The notes under the pieces were generated by a model, which worked only from the letters and a program-made list of their open reading frames with translations, did not search any database and was not told the DNA's origin. From Holdemania sp. Marseille-P2844 (GTDB lineage: Bacteria; Bacillota_I; Bacilli_A; Erysipelotrichales; Erysipelotrichaceae): a stretch of 64,000 nt of DNA. The stretch is taken from contig NZ_LT635447.1 of assembly GCF_900120005.1 (NCBI RefSeq), positions 1 through 64,000 of the forward strand, written 5' to 3'. This document shows positions 8,362 to 16,661 of this stretch, one piece after another. The position numbers and the translations under genes are program-made. Each line of letters opens with the position of its first letter. The first letter of the stretch is position 1.

Positions 8362-9547
8362 GCTCTTTTTCCCTCCAACGATTCCGCTTAAGTTCAGGGT
8401 TTTGTTTTAGATGATCACGAAGTAGTGCCTGGCAATGTCTCAATTTCTTTTTTGCCTCCTCTTGATTTTTCGGATCAATTACAGTTGCAACATCTCTTTT
8501 CGCTTGCCGAATACTTCTTTCCAACATTCTCATCTGCTGTTCAGCTTTGTAAAGCCTCGCTGATTCCTCAGGTGATGCCACAATCGGTTCCCGATCACCG
8601 GGATAATAGGTATAAAGCGTATGTCGGCAATTCGGATGAAATAACCCGGCTTTGATAGCCTCAGAAACACACTTATACTTACCATCGTTTGTCTGAATGA
8701 AATCCTCTGACGGGTGACTGAATACGTCATCAATCAGAATCTCACCTTGCCACGGCTGGCAAAGTGAACAGGTTGCGGTATGACTGGAAACACGGACAAG
8801 CCAGAGTTGGTGTTTATCCCGGAAGGCTCCCTCACCAAGCATGCGGGCACGCTGTGACGCTGTCCGAATTGCCATCTCAACATAGCTTACGATATCAAAC
8901 CGAGCACCATTTTTGTACTGAATGCACTTAATACCCTGAGCTAGCAACTCCTTGGATGCCTCATCCACAGCCTGCTGCAGTGTTAAGGCTCCGGAAGACA
9001 TTTTATAAGTCGCCTTGAAAACTGTCTGCCGATAGATGTCGTCCATCTTCCGATATACCGCTTTATTCGCTTCGTTGAGGTCTTCTTTTACCGCCTCTGT
9101 TAATGCGTCTAGCTTTCGCGGATTCGCTTTAAAGAAATCCTGTTCAGGATTCGCAGACTTCCCTACTGGCGCGGTGTTCTTTCCATCCTCAGGCAAAGAT
9201 ACCCCAACGGTCTTTTCGGCACCCTGACGCTCTGCGGCACGCTCAACTGTCGAATATCCAGAATCATATGAGCCATTAAGAACCTCGTCAACTTTGCGCT
9301 GTGTTTCCGTCGAAATCTCTCCGATGATCTCGCGACACTCACGCCGAAACTGTTCTATATTGCGCAGTGTAGCCTTTTGCCATTGTTCCCACGCAAAGCC
9401 CAGCCGTTCTTCTTCCTTCATATGACGCTTAAGATTCCGACGCATGGAGTTGATCAAGTAAAGCTCCATCTCCTCATAAATCTGTCGTAAATCATAAGGA
9501 TTAGGCGGCTCTGACGGATCTCGGCGCTTATCTTTATCCGTTGCCAT
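8354..9547 (-). CDS. Phage minor capsid protein 2 (Phage_min_cap2/MuF-like)
   Basis: 397 residues. The N-terminal half is a long charged helix bundle with a variable middle. The C-terminal half has the Phage_min_cap2 core: SHTATCSLCQPWQGE (about residues 263-277) followed after about 35 residues by GLFHPNCRHTLYTYYPG. The Cys pair and His residues may hold a metal. These proteins are packaged near the portal and are needed for head assembly. The start lies 14 bp inside the portal gene, indicating coupled translation. Confidence 0.92.
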   Translation of the reverse strand: MATDKDKRRDPSEPPNPYDLRQIYEEMELYLINSMRRNLKRHMKEEERLGFAWEQWQKATLRNIEQFRRECREIIGEISTETQRKVDEVLNGSYDSGYSTVERAAERQGAEKTVGVSLPEDGKNTAPVGKSANPEQDFFKANPRKLDALTEAVKEDLNEANKAVYRKMDDIYRQTVFKATYKMSSGALTLQQAVDEASKELLAQGIKCIQYKNGARFDIVSYVEMAIRTASQRARMLGEGAFRDKHQLWLVRVSSHTATCSLCQPWQGEILIDDVFSHPSEDFIQTNDGKYKCVSEAIKAGLFHPNCRHTLYTYYPGDREPIVASPEESARLYKAEQQMRMLERSIRQAKRDVATVIDPKNQEEAKKKLRHCQALLRDHLKQNPELKRNRWREKEHV

Positions 9548-11063
9548 TGGTCATCTGCTCGATTGGCGGCATGGTCTGCGTAATCGGTGGAAGATCGAAC
9601 TCGTTTACCGCTGCCGGTTGCTGCATTGGGATCAGCCCGTCTCTTTCATTCAGCCGGCGGATTTCCTCTTTCTTTTCTTCCTCATCCAGGCTGTCCCCGT
9701 ACATTTCTTCGATGATCCGCTCGTTGCTCATGACGCCGTATTGCTTCGCCTTACCGACGGTCTCAACCACAGATTCAAACGACGGGTTCGCATACTCGCC
9801 AAAACTGCAGGTGATTTCGTATTCCTGGTACGGCTTTCCTGCCGCCGTGTCCATGATCTTAAGTGCTGTTGAGATAATATCCGGAATGACCTTTTCCGCC
9901 AGCTTTACGATCTTGTTTCTGGTGTACAGCGTGGCCTTTTCTTTTTCCCGCTGTGCTTCCGCATTGTCCATCTTCTTCACGTCAATGCCGAGTGTAGCAG
10001 GGCTGACAAGTCCCTGAAGGCACAGATCTAGCGCGGCCATGTATGCCGCCATCAATCCCTCGCCGTCCACCTGCCCTTGCTTTACATCAATGGTATTGTT
10101 TGCCGTTTCGGCACCGGATCCCGTGATCTTGATAAAGCGACTGTCAAACGTGTTGGGTTTAAGCAGATCGCCACGCTTGGGATCTCGGGGAATCATCTTG
10201 TCTGGGATAAATGTCTTTGTCCGGTTATCTCGCAGCGCCTCAATCCATTGGCTGAAAGCCTCATCAAAACTGTCAAAAGCGTCCTCTTTTCCATCAAACA
10301 GCGACTTTCCACGGCCTTTATATTTTGGCGATGATCCGAAAATCACCGGAACCGCCATCATATACGCCTGCGATTTACTGATTGGTTTAAGGTGTGCGAA
10401 TTCGGGATAATCAAGCAGGTTTTCCTTTTCCCAAGTTGGGCTGTAAAGCTCGTAATCTATCCCATGTTCATCATAGATTTCATGCAATTCAAAACGACCT
10501 TCACTGAATTCATACGGATTCTTAAAAATGATCTTTTTGATTTTCCCATGCACAAAAACAAATTTGACCTGATCCGCCGGATAAAACTCTGGAATTGGAT
10601 AAGGACTTTCTTCTGGATGGAAAGAAAACTTGATTGCTCCATCGCCTAAATAGAGCGCTTGCTTAAAGATATCTTTCCAGAAATCGTCAGGGAGTTCTTT
10701 CTCCATTTCCTCCCAACGCTGCTTTCCTTTGGTGTTGTCAAAATCCAGCTCATTCATATCGTCTAAAACGATACCTGTCAAAACATCGACAATTAAAGCC
10801 GGTAATCCTGTATGAATTTTTCTGAAATCAACGCCATTAGTTGCCGTCGCTGCCCAAAACTTTGTGTTGCCCATCATATCATCAATGGTCGTGTAAAACT
10901 GATGCAGCTCCGACGGATCTCCACGATACCAGATCTGGTTTTTGAATACATTGGCATCAAAGTCCATCGGCTCAATAATCCGCACCGTCAACGGATTCAT
11001 ACCTTTGTCAATTTCCAGCCAGTTCCGCAGCTTTACCTTGACGCTTTGGCTAAATTTTCCCAT
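9534..11063 (-). CDS. Portal protein (SPP1 gp6-like)
   Basis: 509 residues starting MGKFSQSVKVKLRN at 11063, with AAAGGG upstream; an ATG six codons earlier lies inside the terminase gene with no site of its own. The protein follows the terminase and has the composition of SPP1-type portals: an acidic N-terminal wing, the segment FWKDIFKQALYLGDGAIK, a KKMDNAEAQREKEKATLYTR helix in the stem/crown region, and an acidic C-terminus ending in a Pro/Met-rich tail. It forms the dodecameric DNA entry channel. Confidence 0.92.
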   Translation of the reverse strand: MGKFSQSVKVKLRNWLEIDKGMNPLTVRIIEPMDFDANVFKNQIWYRGDPSELHQFYTTIDDMMGNTKFWAATATNGVDFRKIHTGLPALIVDVLTGIVLDDMNELDFDNTKGKQRWEEMEKELPDDFWKDIFKQALYLGDGAIKFSFHPEESPYPIPEFYPADQVKFVFVHGKIKKIIFKNPYEFSEGRFELHEIYDEHGIDYELYSPTWEKENLLDYPEFAHLKPISKSQAYMMAVPVIFGSSPKYKGRGKSLFDGKEDAFDSFDEAFSQWIEALRDNRTKTFIPDKMIPRDPKRGDLLKPNTFDSRFIKITGSGAETANNTIDVKQGQVDGEGLMAAYMAALDLCLQGLVSPATLGIDVKKMDNAEAQREKEKATLYTRNKIVKLAEKVIPDIISTALKIMDTAAGKPYQEYEITCSFGEYANPSFESVVETVGKAKQYGVMSNERIIEEMYGDSLDEEEKKEEIRRLNERDGLIPMQQPAAVNEFDLPPITQTMPPIEQMTNGNG

Positions 11064-11067
11064 CTTA

Positions 11068-12462
11068 TCATCCCTTTCCATCCGGTATACCGATCATGTG
11101 CTTGTACGGCATCCAACTGTACTGATCAGCGTTGATCGTATGATCGTTGGCATCCTCTGGCAGTTTTTTGTCATCCTGCCAGCTGTATGCGTTGTACTCA
11201 TGGATGCTGTTGGTGCATTCATCCACGATGAAGTAATATCCCTGCGCCATCCAGCCGATCTGCAAATAGATTCTGTCCAAGATCGGCAGACGCTTCCAGC
11301 TTGGATAAAAGAAATACAGACTTCCGATCTGCCTGTTATACTTCTCACACTCTGTAAGCGTCGCCTGGTCGGCTGAGTCTATGTAAACATCACGGGCGAA
11401 AGCATCGCCGCCATCTACCCAGCGTTTCCGGTTGCGCTCCAAGAAGTCAACCAGCAGCGGTGGAATGTCCGAAGGTGCCAGAGCGTTCTGTCCTCTCGCT
11501 ACACGGCCCTTGTTGTTATAGACTTCTTCGGCCAGCGCAACAAAGACCCGCTCCGTTGTGATCCCGCCAAACTTGAAAGAAATAGTGTCGTCACTCTTAC
11601 GTGAGTAAGATGTATCCACTGCAGCGCAAAATTGTACATACTGCTTTTCTTTCGCTTCTTGCGGGGTGATAATGTGTCTTTTCTCAAGGTTAAAGACAAG
11701 CCCCGTTGCTCGACCACGCAAGCCTAGAATCTTGTTTTTATACATCTTGGTGCCAGGCGCAACCGCGCTTTTTTTGATCTCTATTTCCTCAGCGGTAAGT
11801 GCTGCATTGTCGTTAAAGTTAAAGTACCAATGCACCCATCCTTTTACCGGCGGCTCGTTAAGCTCTGCAAGAAGTTCCGCCGGGTAGTCATCAACGTACC
11901 TTTTTAGCGGTCGGCTGCGGTTGAGAAACTCGGAATACACTGGCAGGTTAGGATCATCTGGATTACTTGTCGTCATCATGTATTTGCAGCGATGCGTGAT
12001 CTCCCGCAAAAATTCCATATCTGCGATATTGACCTCATCAATGTACACACAGCCAACCTGGCCGCCCAGAACCTTTTTCCATCGCGTCTTGTTGTCATAT
12101 CCGCAGACGTAAATGATCTTTACCCCCTGCGGTGTGAGTAGCTCAACATGCGGTAGTCCAACCTTACCATGCCCTTTTGGCCAATAGCTGGCTGTGTATT
12201 TAAACTGATCCAGCAGCATTCTTTCACCGTTGATGACGTTCTTTTCCACGGTACCAAGATCCGCGCCGGCGATAATGTGAAATCGCACCGGACTGGCAGC
12301 TACCTTACACATAAATTTAAAAATGCCGACCGTCGTCTTGCCGCAGGCAGTGACTCCCTCCAGGTATTCACGGGGCACGTCCACCCGCAAAAAATCCTTG
12401 AACTTATCCGAGAGGATCAGCATTGGCTTCTGCACTTCGTTGACTTGATCCGTTACTTGCAT
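11068..12462 (-). CDS. terL: Terminase large subunit
   Basis: 464 residues with both motor and nuclease. The Walker A variant GVTACGKT is at residues 36-43, Walker B VYIDE at 139-143, and a coupling motif TTSNPDD near 164. The RNase-H-like nuclease has acidic residues in AVDTSY (Asp283), IDSADQ (Asp362/365) and DANDHTINADQY near 440. It cuts concatemers and drives DNA into the prohead through the portal encoded next. It overlaps the small subunit gene by 10 bp. The T4/SPP1-like layout suggests headful or cos packaging cannot be decided here. Confidence 0.95.
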   Translation of the reverse strand: MQVTDQVNEVQKPMLILSDKFKDFLRVDVPREYLEGVTACGKTTVGIFKFMCKVAASPVRFHIIAGADLGTVEKNVINGERMLLDQFKYTASYWPKGHGKVGLPHVELLTPQGVKIIYVCGYDNKTRWKKVLGGQVGCVYIDEVNIADMEFLREITHRCKYMMTTSNPDDPNLPVYSEFLNRSRPLKRYVDDYPAELLAELNEPPVKGWVHWYFNFNDNAALTAEEIEIKKSAVAPGTKMYKNKILGLRGRATGLVFNLEKRHIITPQEAKEKQYVQFCAAVDTSYSRKSDDTISFKFGGITTERVFVALAEEVYNNKGRVARGQNALAPSDIPPLLVDFLERNRKRWVDGGDAFARDVYIDSADQATLTECEKYNRQIGSLYFFYPSWKRLPILDRIYLQIGWMAQGYYFIVDECTNSIHEYNAYSWQDDKKLPEDANDHTINADQYSWMPYKHMIGIPDGKG

Positions 12463-12941
12463 ATTTCATCATCCTCTGGTGTCATCATTTGTTTCACGAT
12501 TTCGCTGACCGCTTCCATCTGCTTAACGGTCGGATCATCGGCATCCTGGTGTGCAGCTGCTGCCTTCGCTGCCTTCAATTCCTTTTCCCATATCCGCATT
12601 TTCTTCTTTTCGAGTTTAAGCCGTTCGGCATCGGTATCCATCCGATCAACATCGCGGATAAACTCCATCGCTCGAACGTCGCCTTTTAGCGCGCTGCGGA
12701 AGGCAGAAGCAAGAACTAAATACTGATTATCAGCATCATCCGGATCAATGCCTAAATCAATAAGCATTTCCTTGCTTTTCTTGCTTTTTACAGGCAGAGA
12801 AAGAAGCATCTGCATGGCTTCCCGCATTTGCTTTTTACGCTTGAGTTTTGCATTGGTTGCAGCTGCGCCCTTGCGCTGGATCGCAAGGCGTTCTTCCGGA
12901 GTCCGATCGCGTAAATTGATTAAATTCTTCTCATTGGCCAT
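12453..12941 (-). CDS. terS: Terminase small subunit
   Basis: 162 residues with AAAGGAGGAACTGGC before ATG. The N-terminus (RTPEERLAIQRKGAAATNAK) is typical of small terminases of Clostridia phages, followed by a KRKKQMREAMQMLLSLPV helix and a long charged C-terminal coiled coil. It recognises the packaging site and loads the large subunit encoded immediately downstream with a 10-bp overlap. Confidence 0.9.
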   Translation of the reverse strand: MANEKNLINLRDRTPEERLAIQRKGAAATNAKLKRKKQMREAMQMLLSLPVKSKKSKEMLIDLGIDPDDADNQYLVLASAFRSALKGDVRAMEFIRDVDRMDTDAERLKLEKKKMRIWEKELKAAKAAAAHQDADDPTVKQMEAVSEIVKQMMTPEDDEICK

Positions 12942-12973
12942 GCCAGTTCCTCCTTTCCCAGAGTTCAGAGTTT

Positions 12974-13738
12974 TTATTTAGACTTTCTCGCAGTATATGA
13001 ATAACCGTATTTCTTGGCGTTTTTTCGCAGCCACCAGTCAGCCCCATCATCATAGCTCAAGTGTTTTGGCCATTTCGCGGTGCTAACGCCTTTGATGAAC
13101 GCTTTTGAATCAAAACCCTTTTTCTTGCTAATTGTGTAAATTTTGCGAGTCCCGATGGCTGCTATCCCCCGCTCATTTCCCGAAGCGATAGAAATCAGGT
13201 CTGCTTTGCTGAAATTCCCGCCGCTGGGATGATTGTGTAAGATCATTTGATTCTTTCCACCACTTATTGCAACTGAGGATCTACCGCCCTCGATATGCCG
13301 ATGAACAAAGCCTTGATCATCAACGGTTATGCCATATTCATGATCTGCACTCGCATATTTTTTCACGAATAAATCCAAGGTTTTATCATAGCTTCTGAAC
13401 TTCCCGCCGACATTAAATTCAGCTGGGAATTTTGCATTTCTAAAGCCATGATCACGGCCATCTCCGGCTGAGTTAAAACCACCACCGAGGTCATTTTTTC
13501 CGTACTTTGCCCCCCGGCCGCCTGCAAACGTCCGATAAAACTCATCTTGCGATGATATGAGAGCGGCAATCGACTTTTTGCCGATCATGATTTTAAGAAA
13601 ATCATCAAAATTCTCACTGACAATAGATTTACCTGTGTTGAGATTGTAAAGCTCCAGATCATTAAAAACGATCCAGTTATCATCTAGCCGGATCGCATTG
13701 TTACCTTTCAGCAAAGCTCTGAATTTAGCTGTCTCCAT
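12974..13738 (-). CDS. Phage protein with JAB-like HNHP metal motif
   Basis: 254 residues with GGAGGGGAAGGAAA before ATG, starting inside the end of the ParB-DUF4417 gene. Residues about 168-180 read HNHPSGGNFSKAD, close to the JAB/MPN (RadC-like) metal-binding signature HxHP-x(5-6)-S-x2-D. A GGRGAKYG segment near residue 74 resembles the start of the 15.4-kb gene product. The C-terminus is basic. The motif suggests a metal-dependent hydrolase or a fold built on it. Its place just before the terminase genes suggests a head- or packaging-linked role or a delivered effector. Function is not known. Confidence 0.8.
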   Translation of the reverse strand: METAKFRALLKGNNAIRLDDNWIVFNDLELYNLNTGKSIVSENFDDFLKIMIGKKSIAALISSQDEFYRTFAGGRGAKYGKNDLGGGFNSAGDGRDHGFRNAKFPAEFNVGGKFRSYDKTLDLFVKKYASADHEYGITVDDQGFVHRHIEGGRSSVAISGGKNQMILHNHPSGGNFSKADLISIASGNERGIAAIGTRKIYTISKKKGFDSKAFIKGVSTAKWPKHLSYDDGADWWLRKNAKKYGYSYTARKSK

Positions 13739-14840
13739 TTTCCTTCCCCTCCTGTTTCTGATTCTTCATTCTTTCAGTTACCTTATTTTCAAAATAAATG
13801 ACCTCACATTCTGGCGGATAGTCATATTCGAGCTTCCCGCCGTACACAAGTATGTGAGATGGCTTAACGTGCTCGATCATCGCATCCATTCCCTCTTTCC
13901 AGACCTGAAAGCATTCATCATCGCGCTTAACTCCGATCGTGGACACTGCCACGATGCTGCCCGCTGGGATCCCATCAAAGCAAAAAGTAAAGGTTTCCGG
14001 TTCTGCCCAACTTATAGTCGGAATAACTTTGATGCCGTTCCGTTGCCAGTATTGCCCAAGAAGCCGCGACCTGTACACATTCCACACCTTCATAGCCATG
14101 GGCATGTCTAAATACAGCGAAAAGTCAGGAGATAGCACTACCTCGTAATCAGCGAGCGTTTCTAGATACTTCTCCGGTTGATTCCAAAGCCGCTCAAACT
14201 GATAGTCATCCACAAAACAATGCACGCCTACGGCCTTGTTACGGCTGCTCAGCGCGTAATTAAATCCGATCAAATCAGTTGGGATTACACCGTCGTTGTA
14301 GATAACCGGCATTTGATAAAAACCATCAGCCTCATCCTCGTCAAATTTATCAAGGTTATAGGTTTCCATCGTCCTTATGCGCTCATTCTCGCGTTCTTCC
14401 GGTTGGTCATCATGCCAGCCGATCAAGTCATCAATTTCTTCTGGATCAAAACCCGTCAGCTCCAGATCGAATTCTTCTGATGATAGTTCAGTCATCAGAC
14501 CGCCGAGTAGCTCCATATCCCACTCACCGCTGATTTTGTTGAGCGCCACATTCAGTGCCTTCTCGTCGTTTTTTCTGATGTCCAGGACAACGGCGCTGAT
14601 CTCCGTGTAACCCATGTCCTGCATGACCTGCAGACGCTGATGGCCTCCGATTACTGTCATATCCTTGTTGACGATCACCGGGTCACAGTATCCCCAGCGT
14701 TCAATGCTGGCTTTGATTTTTTGATACTCGCTATCTTTCGGCGTCAATTTTTTGCGCGGATTGTACTCCGCCGGCCGTAGGACAGAGACATCAAGCAGCT
14801 GCGTCTGCAGCTCGGCTGCGCGCGCGTGAAAGCTAGTCAT
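13725..14840 (-). CDS. ParB-like nuclease domain fused to DUF4417
   Basis: 371 residues. Residues 15-100 form a ParB/sulfiredoxin-like N domain, with YNPRKK at 26-31 and VIGGHQRLQ at 63-71. After an acidic linker, residues about 175-345 form a DUF4417 domain, recognisable from LSPDFSLYLDMPMAMKVWN, IPTISWAEPETF and VAVSTIGVK. The two domains occur as separate phage genes elsewhere; here one frame carries both. Phage ParB-like proteins may bind or nick DNA near packaging genes; the role of DUF4417 is unknown. The start overlaps the stop of the small Cys-rich gene as ATGA. Confidence 0.88.
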   Translation of the reverse strand: MTSFHARAAELQTQLLDVSVLRPAEYNPRKKLTPKDSEYQKIKASIERWGYCDPVIVNKDMTVIGGHQRLQVMQDMGYTEISAVVLDIRKNDEKALNVALNKISGEWDMELLGGLMTELSSEEFDLELTGFDPEEIDDLIGWHDDQPEERENERIRTMETYNLDKFDEDEADGFYQMPVIYNDGVIPTDLIGFNYALSSRNKAVGVHCFVDDYQFERLWNQPEKYLETLADYEVVLSPDFSLYLDMPMAMKVWNVYRSRLLGQYWQRNGIKVIPTISWAEPETFTFCFDGIPAGSIVAVSTIGVKRDDECFQVWKEGMDAMIEHVKPSHILVYGGKLEYDYPPECEVIYFENKVTERMKNQKQEGKENGDS

Positions 14841-14980
14841 TGCGTTTTCTTTCCTCCGCTGCGTTTGTGTTTAATGCTTTTTAGATACTCCTGATACGGT
14901 TCGCAATAAGCACAATCGCGGCATACTGTCGGGCAGTCTTTTGGACAACGCTTGCTGTCATTGCATGGTGATTTAATCAT
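14837..14980 (-). CDS. 47-residue cysteine-rich phage protein
   Basis: ATG at 14980 with AAAAGGAG upstream; the stop TGA overlaps the ParB-DUF4417 start. Six cysteines lie within the first 26 residues (pattern C-x5-C-x3-C-x3-C-x2-C-x2-C), followed by a basic tail. This spacing could bind zinc. It is the first gene of the late operon downstream of the AT-rich intergenic region. Function unknown. Confidence 0.7.
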   Translation of the reverse strand: MIKSPCNDSKRCPKDCPTVCRDCAYCEPYQEYLKSIKHKRSGGKKTQ

Positions 14981-15231
14981 ACGAATCACGCTCCTTTTCT
15001 TATTTTCTGCCTACATTGATCGCTTAAATATTTGATAATTAATAACTATCAATGCCTAACTCGAAAAACATAAATATTTATTAGTTATTAAATATATAGA
15101 GAGAGAAAGAGAAAGAGAAAGAGAAAAAGGTCAGCGGCAAGGCGATAAACCAATCTGACCAGTGTTTGTATTTTGCAACATGTTGTCATATGCTGCCACA
15201 TTCAGCGAGGGAGGCGCTCGCTAAAAACCAT
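14981..15231 (-). promoter_or_regulatory. AT-rich intergenic region, probable late-operon control region
   Basis: About 250 bp without a convincing gene. It contains a polypurine tract of repeated GAGAAA-type units at 15099-15130, and an inverted repeat TTGATA-N9-TATCAA at 15032-15052 just upstream of the first late gene. An ArpU/RinA-type regulator is encoded 1 kb upstream, and regulators of that class switch on late operons starting near here. No convincing sigma-A promoter is visible on the minus strand, which would fit activator dependence. The assignment is inference. Confidence 0.4.
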
Positions 15232-15262
15232 TAAAAAAGCAATCTGATAGATTGCTTATTTT
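15232..15262. terminator. Bidirectional intrinsic terminator
   Basis: An 8-bp perfect stem AGCAATCT/AGATTGCT (15238-15245 and 15249-15256) with a 3-nt loop is flanked by an A run on one side and a T run on the other. It can terminate in both directions. It closes the two-gene unit at 15.3-15.8 kb; the stop codon of the 53-residue gene overlaps the stem. Confidence 0.85.
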
Positions 15263-15417
15263 TTTTCTAACTCATTCTCTGAGTATTCCTTTACATCGTT
15301 ATTATCTAATTCAACCTGATAATAATACGTGTTTTTTACTTTATACATGTCAACAACTATACCTGTTTTCTTAGTGTTTTTAATTATTACTTCCTCTAAG
15401 TCTTTAAATTTATTCAT
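15256..15417 (-). CDS. 53-residue protein downstream of the DUF6883-like gene
   Basis: ATG at 15417 with GGAAAGGAGTGAGATAG upstream, 5 bp after the stop of the larger gene, so co-transcribed. The product begins MNKFKDLEEVIIK and has a compact beta pattern with TGIVVDMYKVKN and YYYQVEL, resembling small SH3/Tudor-like domains. Coding is very AT-rich compared with neighbours. Its size and tight coupling would suit an immunity or antitoxin partner, but nothing in the sequence proves that. Confidence 0.68.
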   Translation of the reverse strand: MNKFKDLEEVIIKNTKKTGIVVDMYKVKNTYYYQVELDNNDVKEYSENELEKK

Positions 15418-15422
15418 CTATC

Positions 15423-15794
15423 TCACTCCTTTCCTTTTTTCTTTTTAATCCTGTGAGCTGTAATATTTCTAAAATATTGTTCCTCTTTATCTTTACCCCA
15501 AACTGTTCTAAACAACTTTTTTTCTGTAACCCCCAATTCCATATCTACTATTGCCTTTGTATATCCTGTTTCTGATCTTTTATACTCAGTCACTTCATTA
15601 CCCAAAAGACCTTTAAGCATATCTTTTCTTAGCTGTTCCGCATTTTCCATGGTATATCCAACTGCAGCGAATTCTTGATAATGCTTTTGAACTGGATTCA
15701 AATAATACTTATATATTTTATCATCATGTATAGTCGCATGAGAAGCTCCTTCAATTTGTTTTTTTATACCTATTTTTGCGCCTCTACCGCCCAT
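15423..15794 (-). CDS. DUF6883-like protein with MGGRGA start (possible effector/cargo)
   Basis: 123 residues starting MGGRGAKIG at 15794, eight bases after a perfect GGAGGTG; the longer frame from 15809 begins before that site. The body contains HDDKIYKYYLNPVQKHYQEFAAVGY, the layout I associate with DUF6883, a small domain found in putative toxins and phage proteins. The MGGRGA-type beginning is shared by several phage head-linked effector-like proteins. The coding DNA is AT-rich and bracketed by terminators on both sides, as for cargo (moron) genes. Function is unknown. Confidence 0.72.
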   Translation of the reverse strand: MGGRGAKIGIKKQIEGASHATIHDDKIYKYYLNPVQKHYQEFAAVGYTMENAEQLRKDMLKGLLGNEVTEYKRSETGYTKAIVDMELGVTEKKLFRTVWGKDKEEQYFRNITAHRIKKKKGKE

Positions 15795-15814
15795 CCCGTG
15801 CACCTCCATAATAA

Positions 15815-15843
15815 CAAAAAGCGCCCTGGATTACCAGAACGCT
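15815..15843 (-). terminator. Intrinsic terminator after the late-regulator gene
   Basis: On the minus strand a 10-bp stem with two G-U pairs (15820-15829 with 15834-15843) and a 4-nt loop is followed by five T residues. It would stop early transcription downstream of the ArpU-like gene and isolates the AT-rich two-gene unit. Confidence 0.8.
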
Positions 15844-15888
15844 TAGACATACCTACTGCATCGTTACGCGCACAGTATATCACAAAAG

Positions 15889-16317
15889 TCAACCGTACGC
15901 GTACGGACTTTTACAAATTTGATCGATGCGATACTGTAAGCCTGTTTTTGACATATTGACCATGGGCGCAGCTGCCTGATAGCTGTATCCATCCTCATAC
16001 ACCAGCCGGATGATCTGCCGATCGTCCTGGCTTAGGCTGCTAAGCCAGGTATCCAGCCCCAGCAGCTGCCGCTCGGCGTACGCCTGATCGATCTCTCGCT
16101 CCAATGTTGCCTGCTCAATAGTCATACGCTGCACCGCAGGGTGCTTGGGATCCAAACGGTGGATCCCGCACTCTTTGGCAGCCTGCTCTGGCCAATCCTG
16201 ATGCCAAGCAATAGCATCCTCGATCTGCTGCAGCCGGCGCTCCAACTGTCGGATCTGGCGGGTGTAGTTGCCGTACACTCGCAGCTTATCCTTGGTCCGT
16301 TTGATCCTCTCGTCCAC
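15889..16317 (-). CDS. ArpU/RinA-like late transcription regulator
   Basis: 142 residues from GTG at 16317 (VDERIKRTKDKL), seven bases after GGAGGG; upstream in-frame codons precede that site. Long N-terminal helices are followed by a C-terminal sigma-70 region 4-like helix-turn-helix, LSQDDRQIIRLVYEDGYSYQAAAPMVNMSKTGLQYRIDQI in outline (residues about 93-132). This architecture is that of phage late-gene activators. It is the last gene of the early transcript, just before the terminator and late region. The final codons contain a 14-bp DNA palindrome (15893-15906). Confidence 0.85.
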   Translation of the reverse strand: MDERIKRTKDKLRVYGNYTRQIRQLERRLQQIEDAIAWHQDWPEQAAKECGIHRLDPKHPAVQRMTIEQATLEREIDQAYAERQLLGLDTWLSSLSQDDRQIIRLVYEDGYSYQAAAPMVNMSKTGLQYRIDQICKSPYAYG

Positions 16318-16510
16318 CGCTATCCCTCCTGTCAACACCGATCAACTCTGCCCGATATCGTTTTTTAAATTTGCGTCCTTGCCTGATGCTGTGGTACGCC
16401 GCGGTGAGCTGCATCTTAAAAAATTGAGCGATCTCCGGTACCGTACCGACAAATACACAAAGATCGTTGTCTCTGGTGTCGTACAGAGCGTATGTCTTTA
16501 TAGCTCTCAC
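16286..16510 (-). CDS. Small phage protein of unknown function
   Basis: 74 residues beginning at a GTG codon (MRAIKTYALYDTRDND), with GAGAGG about 12 bases upstream. The middle FVGTVPEIAQFFKM plus a basic RQGRKFKKRY stretch resembles short phage proteins with a helix-turn-helix-like recognition segment. It overlaps the start of the late-regulator gene by 32 bp in another frame. No family name can be given. Confidence 0.65.
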   Translation of the reverse strand: MRAIKTYALYDTRDNDLCVFVGTVPEIAQFFKMQLTAAYHSIRQGRKFKKRYRAELIGVDRRDSGGREDQTDQG

Positions 16511-16511
16511 A

Positions 16512-16661
16512 TCAGCGACTGCCTCTCATTGCCGCTCGCAGCTTACGCCTGAGTCGTGCCAGGTGGCGCTGCATGTCTCTTTTGCGCATCGGCGACATCG
16601 TGTTGGCTATTTGTTGTTTGGTGGCCAGGATGGCCGCTTGGATCTCAGTGACGGTCATCAT
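16512..16661 (-). CDS. 49-residue basic helical phage protein
   Basis: ATG at 16661 with GGGAGGAG nearby; it overlaps the stop of the 23-residue gene (TGATG). The product begins MMTVTEIQAAILATKQQIA and continues with an Arg-rich helix (RHLARLRRKLRAAMRG). Short proteins of this kind occur before late-regulator genes in Clostridia phages. It is probably nucleic-acid binding because of its charge; the function is unknown. Confidence 0.62.
   Translation of the reverse strand: MMTVTEIQAAILATKQQIANTMSPMRKRDMQRHLARLRRKLRAAMRGSR

Noticed and set aside
15893-15906. 14-bp perfect palindrome CCGTACGCGTACGG
   Set aside because: It lies inside the last codons of the late-regulator gene, has no partner site, and may be chance.
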